A DNA stretch of 64,000 bases from Kappaphycus alvarezii (GCA_002205965.3 NADL03000592.1:339295-403294), one strand, 5' to 3'; numbered from the stretch's first letter, positions 32,332 to 43,953 are shown. The notes: generated by a model not told the origin, from the sequence alone. A program made the numbers and translations.

Positions 32332-34402
32332 CGGGCATCAACTTGAATGAGCACGTGGGGGTGTAATTGTTCTGCAGTTCGTGTATGCGTGCCCGAGTGG
32401 CATGGACGATGGCTTCTGTAGCACACGGGACACCTACACAGAGTTGATGGGGCTGCAGGTAGTTGGCCAACTCTTGATCACCTCGAATTCGTTTCATTAC
32501 CAGGCGCCCCAAGTCGACGGATGGCAAGGCCAATGGCTATGGGGCGGAGGGTGCGACATGCTTCATCTTTCGGAGGCCAATAGGGTAGCGCTTACGACAT
32601 ATTCACTAGTCTCAGTGGGGCAATTCCCGTCGACCAGACTGTTGATGAAGGCAGTGAGCCACTTGAGGGCCGAGTTCGAGGGCTCGGCCCCGCCAGGGGC
32701 GTGTACAAGAGCCTTGAGTATGGAGGGGCGAAGTCCATCCGGGCCAGGACTGCTGTGGTACGGGAGTCGTCGCAGCTGGCGGCGGACTTCGGCTTCGGTG
32801 AACTTGTACGGCGGGGGCAGGGTACCTCTGTCGGATCGGTTTGCGGGATTGGAAGGAGCGGGATGGAGGGACCGGAGCTTGTCGGCATTTGCCAAGGTGG
32901 GCGGGACTGGTGGGGCTGCAGCAGTGAGGGCTTGGGCGGCTTTGTGTGGAGAACCGTTGAGCAATGCCCGCTTGCAGCGGTCTTGTTGGGATCGGATGGG
33001 AATTTCTTTGCGGTGGAGGACTGCGCCAAAGGTCAGCGGCTTCGTCAAGGAGGTGGGACCACTGCCCCTCTTGTGCTAGTCTGATCCTTCGCTTGAGGGA
33101 GGCGACTAGGCTCGGGCGATGCCGGTTTCGTGGTTCACCTCGGCCGTTCTTGCGTAGAACCAGTTTCGCAAGGGCCATGATTTTGTAGAGGTTGTCAGTG
33201 CGTGCCTGTGTAGTGCGGGCCTCAACGAATCGCCTGCAAAGACTTGCCACCAGGGTGAAAAGGAAGGCGAAGGGAATTTGGAAGATAGGGAAGGGTAGGG
33301 ACAGGGAGTGGAAAGACAATCGAGGGAGGCGGACATCTATGGGTAAGTCCAGAGGTTGGGGCAGCCATTACTCGAGGAAGAGGGCGCGGGTGTGAGGCTT
33401 CCTCCATGTTAGAGTCTGGTTCAGGTCAGAGGAACGTAGACGTTTGGCAGGACCAGGATTTTGAGGAGGGGATGGAGGAGACGGGTTGGCGGCGGGGTTG
33501 GCGGGATTGGCGGGTGGGGCGAGCTCAGGGTAGCGGGCCGTTATGTCCGTGATGGAGGAGTGCAGCACTTCTATGAAGTATTGCTTGGATCTCCAGGCGC
33601 AGGCGGGGTTGGAGAGGCGCGCGACCTCGGCTTGGAGGGTGGGTAGGAGGATTGGGCCGCTGCAATGGAACGGCAATGAGAAATGATAGGGGAGGGGGGA
33701 GAAACGGTGATGGGGGGAAGGAGGATTCTGAGTGGCCACGGAAAGCGTCGTAGGTGGATTGCGTATGTTGGATGGAGTCGGCGGCGGCGCAGACGAAGGT
33801 TGCGTGTGGATCGGCGGTGGGGACGACGGTGATGGAGCCAGGGAAGCCCCAGCGGTTAAGGCCTTACGGAGGGACAGGGCGTTGCGGAGTGGGCGCTGGT
33901 CGCGTGTGTGGAGACCAGGGCAAACTCCTTTGGCCCGTTGTTGACAAGCCGGACGGAGAGCGGTTTATTTTCCTCTGCAGCGTCGGGTGGGTCGGCGGAG
34001 CAACATTGGGCGGCGGGTGTGTTGCGACCTAGCAACGGAAGACGGATGGGCGGGGATTTCGGCGCTGGCTGGCGGAGAGCAGCGGCGAGATAGGGCGAGG
34101 GAGCGTGATCCGGTGCGGCAGGCGGCATGGCGGGGGGGGAGAGACGTCGGCGATTTGGCCAGGAACTTGGCGACGTTGGCGGCCTCGGCGGTACTTCGGA
34201 GGAAGCCAAAGGCCGTGGATAGCGCTGAGTCAGAGCGCTGCAGTTCGAAGAGGGGAAGGAGCGTCGCGGGCCGCGAGATCGGTAACTGCCGAAAGACGTT
34301 GGACGAGGTCCATGAACAATTGAGGGAGGCGTGTGCTGCTTGGCGCATCACATCCTGCGACGGTGGCGCAGGCCCCCCCGCGGCAGGTTCGGGGGCAGAC
34401 AT
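32332..34402 (-). mobile_element. LINE D/F: 5' half of the split LINE
   Basis: ATG 34402 (MSAPEPAAGGPAPPSQDVMR) opens a proline/alanine-rich N-terminal region. It continues via TLTWRKPHTRALF, then RNRHRPSLVASLKRRIRLAQEGQW, DRCKRALLNGSPHKAAQAL, RRLPYHSSPGPDGLRP and GVPCATEAIVHATRARI. It stops inside RT motif A at HVLIQVDAR, where the RHS-like insert begins. Frame changes near 34210-33860, 33370, 33050 and 32560. Together with 27761-29638 this makes a LINE of about 4 kb, the same family as LINE A. Confidence 0.85.
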
Positions 34403-34510
34403 AGGAGGAGGAGCGAAACGAAGATGCCTTTTGTACTTCCGTGGAGAGTTTGGGTGAAGAAGATCGAGAACGATTTGAGTACGGTGATTGAATACGATGA
34501 GTGAATTCAC

Positions 34511-35050
34511 TAGAGGCTAACGTAATTGGTAGGTAAAGGGTGTGATGGCCTGTTGTGGAAGCGTGGTTGCGAGGCGTGATTGCCTTACATGAGCTGGTAG
34601 CCAGTTAGCGGATGACGACTAGCCGAGTGAATGCATGAGTGACAAGGATTGCGACATCGCGACCTGTACTGCAATGCGAGCATGTTGTTTGTCACGGCAG
34701 CAGAAATCATGGGGGCGTCCAAACGGGGTTTCAAGCCGACGACTCGGATACGGCACGCACTGACGGCGTGACGAATGAGGGCATTGTGGCATGTGTATGA
34801 GTAGACCCCAATTGGCGGGTAGAATTGACAATGTTTGGCGTCATACGGAGATTCTGGTACAATTGAGTTTCCAGAGTACGCAGCGGGGGTGACCAAAGGT
34901 AGCAGCATGTCGAGATTAGATTAGGTTGGATTTAATAGTGCTTTCTGTTTTTTGTTTGCGCACTGGAAGGGTTCTATTTCTTTTCGCACCTCTATTCGAG
35001 GCTTCTAATTTCCCTTCTTTCTTTTTCTTTTTTTTCTGGTTTTTTTAGCT
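34511..35050. other. Non-coding gap
   Basis: Nothing recognised. A pyrimidine-rich stretch near 34940-35045 (TTCTTTTT runs) precedes the zinc-finger gene's stop codon. Confidence 0.3.
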
Positions 35051-35062
35051 CAATAAGATACT

Positions 35063-35717
35063 CTAATTACGTCTCTTCTCGGCGAGAAAGGAAGCTCTCC
35101 TACGGTGCTTGTTGCTGCGCAGGTGGGTCTCTAGGTCAATTTCCTGGGCGAAGGTAATGTCGCAATCAGTACACCGCGGAGGATCCTTGTTTTCCCTAAA
35201 ACTTTGTTCTGCCCTTTGGTGCCTCCCGCCAGCCTCGTGGACGGCTTTCTGTCCGGAACTGACGAACTCGATGTCGCAGATGCGACAGTGAAACTTGGGC
35301 TTTTTGCCTTTCTTGTTCCTCTCCCTTCTCTCCCTATCTGTTGCGACTTTGAAAGCTGTGGTACAGACAAGGTCAATGCGGGCCTGGGCCTGGGAGGAAG
35401 TAGCCACGGACGAGGACCCAAGGGTGGTTGTACGGTGAGACGGACGAGACGAGGGCTGTGCAGAGCGAGGGGGTTGTCTTGAGTAACTAGAAGCTTGGGA
35501 AGGAGACCCGACCCGGATGGAGACCTCCTGTTCGGATTCTTCGGACCCCTCTCGACCTCGTCGTCAATAAGGGATGCCTTGGGTAAGCTGTGATGGCAGA
35601 GCTCTCCCCTTCGGTAGATCTATTGACGAGGCCTTCCCTTTCTTCCCTCCGACGGAGTTCCTGATACCTTTGGTGATCCTCCGGGGTACGTAGTGGCTTC
35701 CTTAACCCTCCAACCAT
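35063..35717 (-). CDS. U1-type (dsRNA-binding-like) double C2H2 zinc-finger protein, frameshifted
   Basis: The C-terminal part (35063-35407) has two fingers with the long final spacing of the U1-like class: CRICDIEFVSSGQKAVHEAGGRH and CTDCDITFAQEIDLETHLRSNKH, both C-x2-C-x12-H-x5-H. They are preceded by a basic RERRERNKKGKK patch and followed by a basic tail RRRASFLAEKRRN. An upstream ORF from ATG 35717 (MVGGLRKPLRTPEDHQRYQE) is charged and in another frame; the two join between about 35490 and 35600. This class often binds double-stranded RNA or RNP complexes in the nucleus. It is not obviously part of a transposon, so it may be a host gene with an indel. Confidence 0.6.
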
Positions 35718-35761
35718 TCCTCGAAGTTCCAGGAAGGTTTTTAGAGTATAGCAGTCACTGA

Positions 35762-35892
35762 GGGTATTGCCTCCTTGAACTTCGGGCTAAGCACCGAAAG
35801 TCCAAAGAGACAAGGGACACCTGCAGTATAATGGGTATTGCCCCCTTGAACTTCGGCATGCACACCGTAAGTCCAAGGAGACAAGGGACGCC
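35762..35892. repeat. Two tandem copies of a ~71-bp repeat
   Basis: GGGTATTGCCTCCTTGAACT at 35762 recurs with a few changes at 35833. Both copies end in AGAGACAAGGGAC or GGAGACAAGGGAC. Imperfect, non-coding. Confidence 0.8.
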
Positions 35893-35955
35893 ACTGCTTT
35901 GGGGACAGAAGACAGGAAAAGACAACGTTGAGGTAGTGCGTAGTTTTGGTAATGG

Positions 35956-36055
35956 TGCTTTGGGGTGTTGGCTTGGGGGTGGGGAGGCTTTGGGTTTGGG
36001 GGTGTTGGCTTGGGGGTGGTGATGCTTTGGGTTTTGGGGTGTTGGCTTTTTGTGG
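35956..36055 (+). repeat. G-rich minisatellite, about three ~37-bp copies
   Basis: The core GGGGTGTTGGCTTGGGGGTG recurs near 35962, 35999 and 36036 (third copy partly altered). Runs of 4-5 G could form G-quadruplexes on the plus strand. Confidence 0.75.
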
Positions 36056-36242
36056 TCGTTGTTGTTGTTCGAGGCTCACATCCCAGTCGACCAGCCTTTA
36101 TATAGAGATCCGCAATTTTCTAAAACGCACAAATTGGTACTAAATTCCTAGCAAAATATAAAAAGTAGCCCTAGACCCCCCTAGTTGCATATTTTGAGGG
36201 GCCTCTACTGTAGTGTTGTTCAGTGCTCGCAACTTGTAGCTC

Positions 36243-36313
36243 AGAGCCATGCACAGTACTGTACACGGCTCTCGTATCCCAAACTTGTGGCCATGTACAG
36301 TACTGCACATGGC
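36243..36313. repeat. Two adjacent imperfect palindromes centred on GTAC
   Basis: 36243-36272 (AGAGCCATGCACAGTACTGT...GGCTCT) is a 30-bp palindrome with two mismatched pairs. 36290-36313 (GCCATGTACAGTACTGCACA...) is a 24-bp palindrome with one mismatched pair. The two share the CAGTACTG core and look like diverged duplicates. Confidence 0.8.
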
Positions 36314-36454
36314 TCTCGGACCATAATTTGTGGCCACAGGACACCGGCCACCATGAGCCACATAACAGATTTGTTACATGTGGTGATGCATGTGGTGATG
36401 CCATTATTTTTACTGCTATATTGGTATCTGCACTTGTTGGTCGACCAACACATC

Positions 36455-36802
36455 ATGCGTAACAACACACCCTCCCCCATCCTCCACCCGGAGACCTTCG
36501 CCACTTCCTTCCTCAAACTGGCCATGGTCTTCCGCTCCTGCATCAGCCCACTCGACCTCGATGACGACGCCGGCTTCCCTGCCGTCGAAACGATGATGAG
36601 ACAGGAATTCGCACTTCCTACCAAGCTGTCGACTACTTTCATCCCCGACCTCGCCACCCCGCCGGTCCTCGCAGATAGTGGCGATGCTCCTACAGCTGAG
36701 CCTTCTGGAAACGCTACCATCCCAACCTATGCCGCTGTCGCCGCACGCGCCGCAAGTCCACGCCCCGCGCGCTCAATCGGTCTGTACAGTATCAGAAACT
36801 AA
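36455..36802 (+). CDS. Unrecognised 115-residue ORF
   Basis: ATG 36455 (MRNNTPSPILHPETFATSF) to TAA 36802. It has an acidic middle (SPLDLDDDAGFP) and an Ala/Pro-rich C-terminal part (YAAVAARAASPRPAR). Composition and position among retroelements suggest the N-terminus of a gag or LINE ORF1, but no motif proves it. Could be chance. Confidence 0.3.
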   Translation: MRNNTPSPILHPETFATSFLKLAMVFRSCISPLDLDDDAGFPAVETMMRQEFALPTKLSTTFIPDLATPPVLADSGDAPTAEPSGNATIPTYAAVAARAASPRPARSIGLYSIRN

Positions 36803-37836
36803 TATTTTGATGAAGTTCCAAGCTCTGCACGCCCCAAAATTTCTTGAGGGTGCTTTTTGATGCTGATTGGACCTGGCCAAGCTAGCATTTCACAATTTTC
36901 CTTCTGCTCCTTTCCATTTCCTTCCAATTTATTCCACGACAGTATTCCACCCTTCCTACTTCCACTATTCCACTCCAACAGTACTGCGCAGTACTACAGT
37001 TTTGCCGATTTATGGCTGATGTTTGATTTTCAGATTTGATTGCATTGAGTATCACTATTATGCTAGCTAAGAGCTAACAAGATGTTCCACGTCGTCCACG
37101 TGCAGCGACATAGGGTCGGAAATGTTTGAAACTGAAGTGACCTTTAGAAGGGGGGATTAATTTTTTTGTAGCGATCCCCCAATCAACTCATGATTTATAT
37201 AGCGCCTCGCGATTGTAGAAGGCGTGCCTAGAGTCACACTGTCGTGAGACCCGGTCTCGGCTCTCAGCGTTCTGCGCGGCGGTTTTCGACGCGGTAGATC
37301 AGAGCTCTAGTTGAGTAAAAGGGAGGTGTTTATTAGAGAAGGGCCGGGGCGGGATCCTCAGCGTAGCAACGGGGTTGGTCAACGTTGCAAATGCTCCTCT
37401 GTATGTCTGTGTATCCAAGCCCAGTCAGGGGCAACGACTGTTATTTTAGTACCCGCACACCCAACACTAATCCCTCGTAGTCGCGTGGGACGTTACGGGC
37501 CAACATTGCAGTGGCGTTGTACTCTACAGAAATACAGTATTAGGGTAGCTAAATAAAACTCCCCACGTTGGCCTAATATTGTGTGCGGTTATGAAATTAA
37601 AATACAGTCCAAAAGCAATTAAACTACATGGGCCAAGGCAAAAAATAAAACTAAAAGTACCAAACAATTGGGGCTTGCGACGGTGGATGGACACGGGAAG
37701 GTAAAAGGACGATGAGTGCGTGCCAGTGCGATCGTTTTCGTTTCGGTCAGAGCGCTTTTGCCAGTTCCAGACTACAAAGTGGGTGACTGGGGGTTTCTTC
37801 TTCCTTGAATGCGTGCAGTGAATTGCGAGTGAGGAG
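36803..37836. other. Non-coding gap
   Basis: No coding motif recognised on either strand. Short GTACTGCGCAGTAC-like palindromic words occur near 36980. Confidence 0.3.
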
Positions 37837-39415
37837 ATGTCAGCGCGGGACGGGATATCATCAGAGAGGAGGAAGATAATGATAGCTGCGGGCTTGCTTG
37901 ATGGGCATACGAATACGGTCCAACTTCACCTGGCGGATAACTTCGGGAGCAGTGACAGCACGTTTATGGAGTATATTAGGGAGTCCTACAGGATGAAGCG
38001 AAGCTCGGTAAGCGATAATGGAGGATCCTTGGTTGACGGTGGAGGGAGAGAGGATCTGGAACTGTCAGAATGGCAAGAGTATCAGGCGAACGACAACATG
38101 GCGTATGAAATCGATGCGGTCTCGTATGGGAGCGGCATTGCGGTTAAAGATAAGTTCTTCCAAAGTGGTAAGTGTACGCGTACATCACAAATGCGAATGA
38201 AAAGTACGCGTACCTTCTGATTTTCGAATTCTCCTATCACCACCAAAGTGCACGTCGCGAGAAGTTTCTTTTCAGACTTTTGCGATTTCTATCCCGGACG
38301 GGGGCGCTGCGCCAAAGATTCGCGTTATTACTCCTGCTATGGAAATTAGTACACATGTGCGGGCGATGAACAAATTGAGCGCTTGCATCTTGTGATTATG
38401 AAGCGGTTCTGCCAAAAAAAATCCTGATTTAGCAGTTGCTACCTCCGGACCTGGCGCTCGCGATGGAAATCAAGCTCTAAATTCTTATTTCAACCGTTCG
38501 GCGCGTATCTTGCTGACCTGACTCAAATGGATTGCGTACCCGCGGCAGTTGTGATCGGTACAAAGTGCTTGTACGGCGAAGAGTTGGCGCGAAGGGTCGA
38601 TTCGTACTTCATAGGATCGAACGCGCATTTTAGGAAGCTTGATCGAGTCTCGGAGGTGCTTCCTGGGCTACAGTGGGGCCTGAATTTTCGAAAGCCTCAT
38701 GAAATAGAAAACATTCCGCGAAAGGAAGCGAAGGGACCAGAATAACGGTCATCGCATTGCGGTTGCAATATTAGCTGGGTACATTTATGGTGTCTGGCTG
38801 GTTCAGTTGACTCAAGTGAGTAAGAGAATGCCACGTGTTGACCACTGAGTTGTGGTCGACGTGAAGAGGAATCTGATCTTCCATAGCGCCGAGAAGTTTC
38901 CAATTCGCTTCACGGACGAATCTCTGGAGCTGTATGGTCCTAATACGCCCAAGCTCGAAGTAGTTGAAGTGTTGTAACTAGTTCTGGAGTAAATTCAAGT
39001 GACGTCCGGGCTACATGGATCCAATTTTCTGTTTAAACTTGAAGTTGGCCGCTTGCAATCGTATTTCGAAGCTCCGCTCCGAACATTGGCTTCCTCAGGG
39101 CGTCAGTGAGATTGTGCTGACTTCGGACGAACCCGATGTCGGAAATGACTTTGTCGCGGAAGCCTTCACGTGCTGGGCAATATCCAGAATCATGCGCTTT
39201 TCGGAGGTGCGCTAGCCTTTTGAAATGACGTCAAAACGGCTTTGCTGTCGGGTAGCAGATGGACTGGTACTCGGCGGCTGAGAACGGGCTCCTGCTCTTG
39301 TTCGACGGCAATAGCGACATCGAAAATATCGCTAAACGCGATTACCTCCCCGGACAATGCAGACCGAGAATCTCAACGCACCCTGTAGGATTTGAAGAAG
39401 ACTGTATTTCTTGAG
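37837..39415 (+). pseudogene. Unrecognised gene remnant with a probable intron
   Basis: ATG 37837 (MSARDGISSERRKIMIAAGL) runs to DKFFQSG. There a consensus donor GTAAGT (38168) pairs with acceptor TTTCTTTTCAG (ends 38275). Beyond it TFAISIPDGGAAPKIRVITP continues in protein-like composition, but the splice phase is off by one. Further pieces: KNPDLAVATSGPGARDGNQA, MDCVPAAVVIGTKCLYGEEL (38527-38745), VDVKRNLIFHSAEKFPIRF (about 38860) and MDWYSAAENGLLLLFDGNSD (about 39260). These look like successive parts of one decayed protein ending where copia sequence begins near 39400. No family recognised; it could be a host gene or a transposon ORF. Confidence 0.35.
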
Positions 39416-39525
39416 TCTCACGACCAGAATACCGGGGAGTGTTAGTCATATCCTAGGTGACCCAGTCGATTCGACTCAAGTCAGTATGGTAGTTTAAGTT
39501 TCAAATACTGTATGTGAGTGATCTC
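39400..39525 (+). mobile_element. Ty1/copia 3' end and LTR start, fragment
   Basis: 39402-39515 matches 47578-47693 with scattered differences. Both copies end the polyprotein with TTTCTTGAGTCTCACGA-type sequence, followed by a GGGGAG tract and (T)GTTAGTCATATCCTAGGTGA, the apparent LTR start at about 39439. Only the first ~85 bases of LTR are recognisable. Confidence 0.7.
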
Positions 39526-39599
39526 TCAGGTGTTGGAAGACATAATTCTCCTGGAGCTGACGAAAATATCACGACCCGTTGCGCAGAATCTACCTCAAA

Positions 39600-39943
39600 G
39601 TCTCCCTAAATACCCCCAACTAGAACCCCATATCATTCTTTCCATTTCAGTCAAAGCCATGAACGATACCATGAATGCAGATGGTCTTGTCCCTTGCCTG
39701 CTTTTCTTCGGCACCCTCCCTCGCTTCCTTCTGCCAAAACTTCCCTCCCCAATCAAGCAGAACGTATGCGTGCTTTATCCCTCACTAGGGCAGAAATGGA
39801 AACCATTACCTCCAGGCTGCGTATTCAAAAGACTAAGCTCTTCTAGCCAACCTCTCTTTTTCCTCTAATGTGAACTTCGAACCAGGACAAGGGGTATTAG
39901 TGTATCGTGAGAAGTAGCATATCAAATGGCTCGGAGCAATGTT
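39600..39943 (+). mobile_element. Copia-like integrase C-terminal fragment
   Basis: VKAMNDTMNADGLVPCLLFF and GTLPRF match the conserved integrase segment downstream of the catalytic core (A/VKAmNDT-x-GLVPxLLVFG-xxPR) in copia-like pol. After a frameshift MRALSLTRAEMETITSRLR follows, then FEPGQGVLVYREK and HIKWLGAM. It ends abruptly at about 39943, where minus-strand gypsy integrase begins. Confidence 0.65.
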
Positions 39944-42900
39944 AGCTCGTCCGTGAAGAGGTCCCAGTCCTTCGGGTGATCAGCTACGTAGTGCCGGAGG
40001 GCCGCAAGGATGGTACGATTGAAACGTTCGGCTTGCCCATTTGCCTGCGGGTGGTAGGTAGTAGTGAATAAGTTCTTGATACCCAGAATTGAGCACACGC
40101 TCAAGAAGAATATTGAAGCAAACTGGCTACCATTATCGGACAATAACTGAATGGGTGGACCGTACACAAAAACCCCAGTGTGTTACAAAGGCGGAGACAA
40201 CTGCTGCAGCAGAGATTTTCTTGAGTGACACGGTTCGTACGAGCTTGGAATATCGATCAGTGATCACCAGCAAGAAGCAATTCCTCCTGTTGGTATAGAT
40301 GAGTTCGCCGAGTATGTCGATTGCTACGAACTCCAGTGGGGCCCTTGGTGCAAAGATTTTTAGCTCCTTCACAGACTTTCGCAATTTGATTCTATTTACC
40401 GCGCAAGTTGGGCACGAGCGAACGACGGCATAGCAATAAATCGACATCGACGGCCAATAGTAGGACTTTTTCAGAGAGAATACAGTCTCTGGCCATCTGG
40501 ATGAGCGCCTAACTTGGAATGATGCCTGCATCATTCCAAGTTAGGCTTAAAATCCTCTGTTGAAGGGAGTTGCGTACGACCATCTGAATGTATTCTAATG
40601 CTGTTCGGCAGAGGTATCCTTCGTGCCCGGGAGCTTCCATTGTGAAGGGGAGCTGGTGTCCAGCATTTATTCTTGAACGGATCTTCTAGCAGAAGTCGTC
40701 TTTGTACTGTTCTCTGGAGAGCTCTTCCGGAGAAATGCATTCAAATTCTTCTTCACTTCCGTTTTGAATGGATAGTACTTGATCTGCAGTGTCGAAAGAA
40801 ATCTCTTTTTCATCACACTCTGTGAACTGCCCGGCCTTATTGTCGTATTTTGATTCGATTTTTGCGGACAAGTCCACAGCCTCCCCCTCCTCAAGAGCGG
40901 AAGAGTCCCCTGCAAGAAATCACGGTACTTCCTCGTCGAAATCTCCACAGTTTCACCGATGGTACTAAGTCTTGATAATGCATCTGCTTGTGTATTTGCT
41001 TTTCCCTTTTTATACACAACTTCAAAGTCGAATTCCGAAATTCGGAGCTTCCAGCGCATAATAAGTTTCGATGGATCAGTGACATTCATTAACCACCTGA
41101 GTGAGGAATGATCCGTATGGATGGTGATTTCTCCCCCTGTAGGTAGGGTCGCAATGTCGTTAACGCCCAAACCATGGCCAGGCATTCTTTTTCTGTGACA
41201 GGATAACGTGTCTCGGCTTCCTTGAGTGATCTAGAGAAAATCTGTGGGTTTCTGTTCCCCCATTGGGTATGTTTGGAACAGGGCGACTCCTACTTGATAT
41301 TGACTAGCGTCCGTTTCTATTGAATAAGGGAGTCCCGCTTTTGGCAATGCCAATACCTTGGGTACAAAATTTCGGCGATAAGAGTCCGGAAAGCGACTTA
41401 TTCGGTAGCACCAAATGGTTCTATCTTGGTTGGCATACCTTTTCGCAAAAGCTTGTTAAGTGGTGCCGCGATGCTGGAAAAGTCTTTGGTAAATCTGCGG
41501 TATACATTGCAAAGGCCGAGAAAACTCCGAAGCTCAGTAAACTTAGTCGGGTGCTTCACCTGCCGGAGTGCGGCTACCCTGGTAGAATCTATTTTTAGTC
41601 TTCCTGGCTTGATGATGTGTCCTAGGTATTTGACCTTATCGGACCCAAATGTGCATTTTTTAACTTAAGGGATACAACAGCATGTTGCAACACCCGCAGA
41701 ATTTCTTCGACATGGTCGATGTGCTCCTCCATGTTTTTGGAAAAAATGATGACATCGCCAAGGTACACGAGGCAGGAGCGCCATCGGTATGATGAGAGAA
41801 GATGTCGAGGGTGCGCTGAAAGGTAGCAGGTGCGTTGCATAATCCGAATGGCATTCGCCTATAGCGATATAATCCTGCGTTGCATACGAAGGTGGTCTTG
41901 TCTCTGTACTCTTTCGCTACTTGAACTTTCCAGTAACCAGAGTTGCAATCAAGGGTAGTGAATACTGATACATCTCCCAAGGAGTCAATACATTCATCCA
42001 TCCTTGGTAAAGGGTAAGTGTCCTTCACTTTTACGGCGTTCAAATCGACGCAAAAACGAACCGTCCCATCGGGCTTAGGAATTAACACCATTGGTGCAGC
42101 CCATAATGACTGTGCGGGCTCAATTACGCCTGCTTCTAAGATTCTCTGTACCTCGGTCGCTTCTAATTCCCTTGCCTTGGGTCCAACCCGGTAAGGCGGT
42201 TGAGCGATAGGGCGAGTCCCGGGAATTAATTCGATGTGGTTTCAAAGTATTGATTGCTCCCAGCGAACCATCCTACATACTCGAGAACTTGTTCAGCATT
42301 TCTTGAATCTACTGGCCAGTGTTGGATCTATGTGGCTCCAATCGAGGTCTTCTACTGCTTTTCTAGACCTTTCGGGTATTAAAGCTCTCCATTCAGAGTT
42401 TTGTGTTCGTGTTCTTTAAGACAGCGCGCTGGTGTCCACCAGGCGTTGGTGCAGGACTATACTCTGGGATATTTCCTCGGTGGCACCGAGTACCTCTCCG
42501 AAGCTTAGCTGGCTTGGTACTGTTATTGAGGGATGAGGTAATGCTTGAGCAACAATTTGCAACCGATGGAGAGTTATAGGGGATTTGGTGAAGTTCGCGA
42601 TCAACAACCGAAATGGGACCCGGCTTCCACTGTGCAATACCATTGCCAGCTGCCAATCCGAATTTGTTGTAGAGACTTAAGTCAAGTTGTACAACTATCA
42701 GGCCGTGGCGATCTGTTGTCACCGGTACAAATGATTGACTTTGTGGCGGAAAAGTAAACCGGGTGGACATCCTAATGTTGGGCGATGCCCTTCCGTCCTC
42801 GAGGGTGGCTCCAATTCCGTTCGTAGCGGTCTCTTATGTGGTGCCCTTTTTAAAGGCCTTCGTACTATTGGAACCGTAATTCTCCTTTGAGCTCGACGAG

Positions 42901-43110
42901 CTTCTCCCGGGGACGAATGAATTCCACAAAACTGTCGCAGAAATCCGTTCCTAATATAACTGGTGCGGCGAGCTTCTCAGATACGATGAACATGACCAGA
43001 GCAAGATATCTTCCCAACCGGATGGGTAACTTAATGGTCCCAAGTGTTCTCAACGGATTGTTATTTGCATCACAGATGTCCGGGAGCGGGCCATAACATA
43101 GAAGATTCAT
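39944..43110 (-). pseudogene. pol: Gypsy-2 pol: protease, RT, RNase H, integrase
   Basis: Protease-like: VSEKLAAPVILGTDFCDSFV (42865-43110). RT: LIPGTRPIAQPPYRVGPKAR, GVIEPAQSLWAAPMVLIPKP, TTLDCNSGYWKVQVAKEY (motif A), RRMPFGLCNAPATFQRTLD (motif B) and LVYLGDVIIFSKNMEEHIDH (motif C, Y-L-G-D instead of Y-x-D-D). RNase [12 protein letters not shown] and KKGKANTQADALSRL. Integrase: YYWPSMSIYCYAVVRSCPTC, FVAIDILGEL (first D), LLSDNGSQF (second D) and TTYHPQANGQAERFNRTI (E), ending with truncation at 39944. Multiple frame changes; loss of the first motif-C Asp would inactivate the polymerase. A perfect hairpin interrupts the frame at 40507-40546. Confidence 0.8.
40507..40546. repeat. Perfect 19-bp inverted repeat with 2-base loop
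   Basis: Arm GCCTAACTTGGAATGATGC, loop CT, then the exact reverse complement. It sits inside gypsy-2 pol between RNase H and the integrase zinc region and coincides with a break in the reading frame. Confidence 0.9.
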
Positions 43111-43953
43111 CGAATTTTTGGGATTCCCAACCGCTACATTTCGGGATTCGGGGTGGTATCTGAAGTACTACCAATTCTGTGAGTAAGGGAGCGGGACCGT
43201 GGGGCTCCAGATTGGTTTGCAACTGTGTCCAATGTGACAATCTCTTCCCAATGGGAGGCTCCCTTTACTCTTTTTTTGAAAGGTTATCCGAGACCGCCGG
43301 GGATGGAACCGGTGGTATGAAACCTATCGGCGTCGCCGGAGCATGGGGTTTAGCGACCTCTCTAGGTTCCGTAGTGGGATGCTGGTTCCGAGTTCAACAT
43401 CCGGGCGACCTGGTTATAGCTTGTCTGCGGTACCATGGCCTTCTCTTGAGGGGTCAAAGCTTCATAGCTCCGTAATACCGACGGAAGTTCCCGCAAGGGT
43501 AAAATTATTCTGGGGAAATATTTCCCCGGCCAGCATGTGTGGCATATGAGGCTATGGCGGCAACTTATCTGCTGTTCTTTCGTAAGTCGTGACGGTGATG
43601 GCGCCGAAGTTCGCCCTCCCCAACCTGGGCGGTTGAAGTTTGTATGGCGGTCCGCGTATGGGATTCACGGTGCGGGAGTAGTTCCTCGATCCGAGAGTAG
43701 GAGAGAGGATCATAAGTGGTCTCCTCGGATATTGAAGTAAGTCCTTCCTCCGTCGTACAAGTTGGAATATCCGAAGCACTAGCTTGGTCAATAATGTGAG
43801 CCTCGTAGTCATTTCCAACGGCATCATACTCGATCGTTGAATTTTGAGATGCGGACGGAGAATATAACAGGGCAACAGTCCGTATTTTTGACGGGGATTT
43901 CGTATCCCATCGAGAAGCCGTAATTCTGGCACTAGGTTTGACCGGACGGGACT

